Positions 6,890 to 9,502 of a stretch of DNA of 9,502 nt are shown piece by piece. The stretch lies in contig JAQVZR010000039.1 in NCBI GenBank assembly GCA_028708105.1, forward strand, positions 1 through 9,502. The letters run 5' to 3'. This stretch comes from Desulfoplanes sp. (GTDB lineage Bacteria > Desulfobacterota > Desulfovibrionia > Desulfovibrionales > Desulfomicrobiaceae). The stretch's first letter is position 1. Every line of letters begins with the position of its first letter. The translations under genes and the position numbers were made by a program. The notes below the pieces were generated by a model. The model was not told where the DNA came from, searched no databases, and saw only the letters and a list, made by a program, of their open reading frames with translations.

Positions 6890-6956
6890 GCAGTGCGCAG
6901 GAGGCAGTGCGCAGGAGGCAGTGCGCAGGAGGCAGTGCACAGGAGGCAGTGCGCAG
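6890..6956. repeat. 14-bp tandem repeat (minisatellite) downstream of rnr
   Basis: Four full units of GCAGTGCGCAGGAG begin at 6890, 6904, 6918 and 6932, followed by an 11-base partial unit from 6946. Only unit 4 has a change (G to A at 6939). The unit splits into two related 7-mers. Directly before it is an AT-rich stretch of irregular GATATA/GGATA words (6852-6884). It is noncoding, between convergent genes. Such perfect short arrays vary in copy number by replication slippage. Confidence 0.92.
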
Positions 6957-7022
6957 AAAAGGCACGGGCCAGCGGCATTTCCACAGTTTCTGGCGAAGTT
7001 CCCAATAATTGCAACGCATTCT

Positions 7023-7046
7023 GTAGGGGCACGGCGCGCCGTGCCC
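7023..7046 (+). repeat. Single GTAG-headed palindrome (REP-like), possible terminator of rnr/mnmE
   Basis: GTAG (7023-7026) is followed by a perfect 20-base palindrome (7027-7046, GGGCACGGCG and its complement). The head and first GGGC are shared with the pair at 2302-2453; the stem sequence differs. It ends three bases beyond the mnmE stop codon. On the plus strand a moderately T-rich stretch follows (CTTTCATTTTCC), so it may also end rnr transcription; on the minus strand no U-tract follows. It could be a REP of a second family or a plain hairpin. Confidence 0.7.
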
Positions 7047-7049
7047 CTT

Positions 7050-8423
7050 TCATTTTCCAATACAAAAATCATCAAAAATCGCATTGAGCACGGATTCGGA
7101 CGTGATCTCGCCCGTGAGTTCCATAAAGGCTGCACAAGCTGCGTCCAGATGTACGGCTACAAGATCGTATGGAATCTGGGCCTGCAGGTCATCAATCAGC
7201 AATTCCAGCTCACGGGCCCCCTTTTCCAATCCTTTTTTCTGACGCAGATTGGGCACCAGAGCCCCCTGATCAGGCTCAGCCTGGTCACCTAGGATACGAC
7301 GAACAATAAGGGTTTCCAGCCGGTCCAGACACGTGCCCTGTTTGGCAGAAAGCATCAGCACTTCGCGGCCCGAATCTTCCCATTGCTGTTTCCATGCAGG
7401 CTCAGTGCCGCACAGATCCATCTTGTTGCCAATGACAATCAGCTTCCCCTGATCCAACCCCCCTGCCAACCGTTCGTCCTCACTGTCCGGTCCGGCACAG
7501 GAATCAATAAGCAGCAAAACAAGATCTGCCTGGGACATAAGTTCCCTGGTCCGCTGAACCCCCACCTGTTCCACCTGATCCCTGGTCTCCCGCAGACCGG
7601 CGGTATCCACCAGACGCACAGCCATTCCCCCGAGCACCACAGTCTCTTCAAGATAATCACGCGTTGTACCGGGGATACTGGTCACGATGGCCCGATCCCG
7701 GCCCAGCAGGGCATTCATCAGACTGGATTTGCCTGCATTAACCTGCCCGGCGAGGACAACAAGGGCCCCTTCACGCCAGCAACGGTTCCGGGCATAGTTA
7801 GCAATGAGCTCCCGGATATCCCCAAGAACATGCGCCACCCGACGGGAAAAATCTTCCGGGCTCAGGCATTCCACCTCGTCTTCGGGAAAATCCACAGCCA
7901 CACAAAGCTCCGATTTTACCTTTTCGAGCTCAGAACGCAGGATACGTATCTTTTCTCCCAGCAAACCGCCCAGTTTGGATGCCGCCATGACCAGCCCCTG
8001 CTCTGATTGGCCATTGATCATTTCGGCCACGGCTTCGGCTTGTGTCAGGTCCAGTCTGCCGTTGAGAAATGCGCGTTTGGTAAATTCCCCATGGCCAGCA
8101 GGTTCAGCGCCCATATCGATAATCCTTTCCAGTACGGCCTGAAGAATAAGCGGACCGCCATGGCAGTTTATCTCCACCACATCCTCACCTGTATACGAAT
8201 GTGGCCCGGGCATACAACTGACCAGGACCTCATCCATCGCAGTCCCATCTTTATCCAACACATAACCGTGGTGTAAGGTATACGGTGTGAAATCTTTGAA
8301 TGCCGGACGGGTGGACTGGAAGAGCTGCAGGCCCAGTACCCGACTTTTGGGTCCGCTGATACGGATAATTCCGACTCCGCCGACCCCGAGGGGAGTGGCA
8401 ATAGCGACGATGGTTGTGGACAT
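7050..8423 (-). CDS. mnmE: tRNA uridine-5-carboxymethylaminomethyl(34) synthesis GTPase
   Basis: With MnmG, makes the (carboxymethyl)aminomethyl group at wobble U34 of certain tRNAs, using GTP and a methylene-folate carbon. 457 residues: an N-terminal folate-binding domain (about 1-118), a helical domain (about 119-212 and 380-457) and an inserted G domain (about 215-378). G motifs: P-loop G226-QVNAGKSS, IPGTTRD (250-256), DTAG (273-276), NKMD (333-336), SAK (359-361). The C-terminal C454-I-G-K carries the conserved cysteine. The usual Pro of the P-loop (GxPNxGKS) is Val, a mild oddity. Start: ATG 8423 (MSTTIVAIATPLG) matches the family; a TTG 51 bases further out lies in the upstream terminator's U-tract. 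The ribosome site is weak (GTGAG). jag lies upstream on the same strand, an order known in Desulfovibrio-type genomes, but a terminator intervenes. Full length and intact. Confidence 0.97.
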   Translation of the reverse strand: MSTTIVAIATPLGVGGVGIIRISGPKSRVLGLQLFQSTRPAFKDFTPYTLHHGYVLDKDGTAMDEVLVSCMPGPHSYTGEDVVEINCHGGPLILQAVLERIIDMGAEPAGHGEFTKRAFLNGRLDLTQAEAVAEMINGQSEQGLVMAASKLGGLLGEKIRILRSELEKVKSELCVAVDFPEDEVECLSPEDFSRRVAHVLGDIRELIANYARNRCWREGALVVLAGQVNAGKSSLMNALLGRDRAIVTSIPGTTRDYLEETVVLGGMAVRLVDTAGLRETRDQVEQVGVQRTRELMSQADLVLLLIDSCAGPDSEDERLAGGLDQGKLIVIGNKMDLCGTEPAWKQQWEDSGREVLMLSAKQGTCLDRLETLIVRRILGDQAEPDQGALVPNLRQKKGLEKGARELELLIDDLQAQIPYDLVAVHLDAACAAFMELTGEITSESVLNAIFDDFCIGK

Positions 8424-8472
8424 ATGATTACGACTCACGGGTTGCAGGAGAACAATAGATACGTGCCTGAAC

Positions 8473-8501
8473 AAAAAAAAGACAGAGCCTGTGGCCCTGC
8501 C
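8473..8501 (-). terminator. Intrinsic terminator between jag and mnmE
   Basis: On the minus strand GGCAGGGCC-ACA-GGCTCTGTC (8501-8481) forms a 9-bp stem with two G-U pairs and a three-base loop, followed by eight Us (8480-8473). It ends 49 bases before the mnmE ATG. It should end most jag transcripts; mnmE then depends on read-through or a promoter in the short gap, for which no good box was found. Confidence 0.85.
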
Positions 8502-8530
8502 TTGTATAGATTTTCATAATACCGAAATGC

Positions 8531-8569
8531 CCACCCCGGACATCAGATGCCATTTCTGCATCGGGGTGG
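8531..8569 (-). other. Hairpin directly after the jag stop codon
   Basis: CCACCCCG (8531-8538) pairs with CGGGGTGG (8562-8569), and an alternative inner pairing GATGC/GCATC (8546-8550 with 8558-8562) shares its closing base. It begins one base past the jag stop. Only a weak U-rich stretch follows on the minus strand (ATTTCGGTATTAT), so it is more likely a 3'-end stabilising hairpin or a weak first terminator ahead of the stronger one at 8473-8501. Confidence 0.55.
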
Positions 8570-8570
8570 C

Positions 8571-9502
8571 CTAGGACCCAGATTGCGTTTCAGTCTGATC
8601 AACAGTGCCATTGCTCTCCTGAAGAGGCTTTGCAAGAGGGGCCTGTGTGCTGGTATCCCCGCCATTTTTCTTACGCCGGGGCATGACCAGAACCCGTTTC
8701 ATAGGACCATCGCCTTTGCTCCGGGTTTGGACCTCCTGATCTTCCTGCAACGTCATGTGAACCACTCTGCGATGATACGAACTCAGGGGACGGGTACTTT
8801 GGGTACGATGGCTCGTCTTTGCTTTCTGGGACAGAAAAAGTGCGGTTTTACGCAGCTGTTCATCCTGTTTTTCGCGGTAATCTCCAGCATCAAGCTGGAT
8901 ACGTGCAATGCCGGGAAACTTCCGAGAAACAATACGATTCAAGATATACTGCAGGGCCGAAATGGTCTGCCCGTCACGGCCGATAATCAACCCCGAATTG
9001 GCATCGTCGTCAATGACAACCTCAAGGGGGACCATCTGCATATCCACACGGATTGCGCATTCATCAGCAATATTGGTCAAGAGGACTTTCATGCTCTGCT
9101 CAATATATTCACGGGCTTCGTCCACGGAAAAATCAGGTGCAGGACGCGGCGTATCCTCCCGCTTGACGGAAGGGATCGGGTTTTTGGATGGAGCCGGAGT
9201 TTCTTGTACCGCTACCCCACGCTGCTGAGCCATGGCAGGCACATTTGCGGACGCAGGCCTGGCTGCAGATTTGCCGTTCTGTCGTGAATTCCTGGGCTTA
9301 GCTGCAGGCCTGGCTCCATTTTTACCTGCCGGTTTGCTGCCTTGCCTGTTGCCATTTTTAGCCGCAGGTTTGGCCACGGAAACAGATTTGGCCTCGGAAA
9401 CAGGTTTGGCCTCGGAAACAGATTTGGCCTCGGGAACAGGCTTAACCTCGGAAACAGGCTTGGCCACGGGAACAGGTTTGGGTTTCTCCTGGACCTGAGG
9501 TG
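8571..9502 (-). CDS. jag: Jag/KhpB RNA-binding protein, KH-R3H (partial, 5' end outside window)
   Basis: The frame is open to the right edge, so the true start and the N-terminal Jag_N domain are missing; 309 residues are visible. Numbered from the first visible residue: a low-complexity linker rich in Lys/Pro/Val/Ser/Glu (about 1-45), then Lys/Ala/Gly/Asn/Arg (about 46-90); a KH domain (about 127-204) with the GxxG loop GRDG (174-177) in GLIIGRDGQTISALQYI; and an R3H domain (about 230-275) with R244-x3-H248 in SSYHRRVVHM. KhpB-type proteins bind RNA, act with KhpA where studied, and influence cell division and envelope growth in Gram-positives; the role in Gram-negatives is poorly known. The gene is usually next to yidC/spoIIIJ, expected just beyond the edge. 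The TAG stop at 8573-8571 is followed by a hairpin and a terminator. A GTG at 9467 is an internal codon, not the start. Confidence 0.93.
   Translation of the reverse strand, partial: PQVQEKPKPVPVAKPVSEVKPVPEAKSVSEAKPVSEAKSVSVAKPAAKNGNRQGSKPAGKNGARPAAKPRNSRQNGKSAARPASANVPAMAQQRGVAVQETPAPSKNPIPSVKREDTPRPAPDFSVDEAREYIEQSMKVLLTNIADECAIRVDMQMVPLEVVIDDDANSGLIIGRDGQTISALQYILNRIVSRKFPGIARIQLDAGDYREKQDEQLRKTALFLSQKAKTSHRTQSTRPLSSYHRRVVHMTLQEDQEVQTRSKGDGPMKRVLVMPRRKKNGGDTSTQAPLAKPLQESNGTVDQTETQSGS
9378..9467 (-). repeat. 18-bp in-frame tandem repeat in the jag linker
   Basis: Five units of 18 bases (starting at 9378, 9396, 9414, 9432 and 9450) encode a hexapeptide close to K-P/S-V-S/P-E-A/V. More diverged units flank it on both sides. 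The period keeps the frame, so copy number can change without breaking the gene. The product is an extended charged linker between the N-terminal Jag domain and the RNA-binding part. Confidence 0.9.

Noticed and set aside
6890..6956. The 14-bp repeat as a possible CRISPR array
   Set aside because: Units are directly adjacent with no unique spacers and are far shorter than CRISPR repeats.
6686..7135. Minus-strand open frames through the 14-bp repeat (Cys/Ala/Leu/Pro/His repeats)
   Set aside because: They exist only because the repeat lacks stops in these frames, and they overlap both rnr and mnmE ends; no ribosome site or family match.
7383..8006. A 207-codon plus-strand open frame opposite mnmE
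   Set aside because: It is antisense to the intact G domain and helical domain of mnmE; its composition is not protein-like.
8547..9287. A 246-codon plus-strand open frame opposite jag
   Set aside because: It lies entirely against the KH-R3H coding frame and has no recognisable motifs or ribosome site; jag's domain signatures decide the strand.

Overview
The window looks like ordinary chromosome of a Gram-negative bacterium of moderate GC. A deltaproteobacterium of Desulfovibrionales type is most likely. Grounds: a lipid A kinase gene (lpxK), a jag followed by mnmE order as near the rpmH/rnpA/yidC cluster of that group, a type IV pilin behind a GEMM-type riboswitch, and a VKOR-type disulfide enzyme. 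The taxonomic guess is inference; no rRNA or marker search was possible.

Left part (1-2070). The last 26 codons of a plus-strand gene, possibly a Na+/Ca2+ antiporter, end at 81. A nearly perfect 21-bp inverted repeat at 149-194 separates it from the minus-strand genes. These are a VKOR-thioredoxin fusion (211-1254) and a type IV prepilin with four cysteines (1379-1768), with an intrinsic terminator (1307-1354) between them. The pilin has a long leader holding a c-di-GMP-I (GEMM-I) family riboswitch (about 1990-2070), followed by a terminator hairpin with seven Us (1937-1974). This is the most interesting part of the window: a nucleotide-controlled pilin beside a likely disulfide-forming enzyme.

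Middle (2071-3422). A noncoding stretch holds two inverted GTAG-headed palindromes (2302-2453), the layout of a REPIN mobilised by a RAYT transposase. It is followed by a good sigma70-type promoter (2556-2585), a BI-1/YbhL-type membrane protein (2649-3359) and its terminator (3389-3422).

Right part (3423-9502). lpxK (lipid A 4'-kinase) and rnr (RNase R) lie on the plus strand and converge on mnmE (tRNA wobble U34 GTPase) and jag/khpB (KH-R3H RNA-binding protein, 5' end outside the window) on the minus strand. The rnr/mnmE convergence carries a 14-bp tandem repeat (6890-6956) and a third GTAG-headed palindrome (7023-7046). A terminator-like hairpin and an intrinsic terminator lie between jag and mnmE, so mnmE is unlikely to be a simple read-through partner of jag.

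Most coding content is housekeeping. The second-look items are the riboswitch with unusual core bases, the pilin/VKOR pairing, the REPIN-type repeats and the minisatellite.
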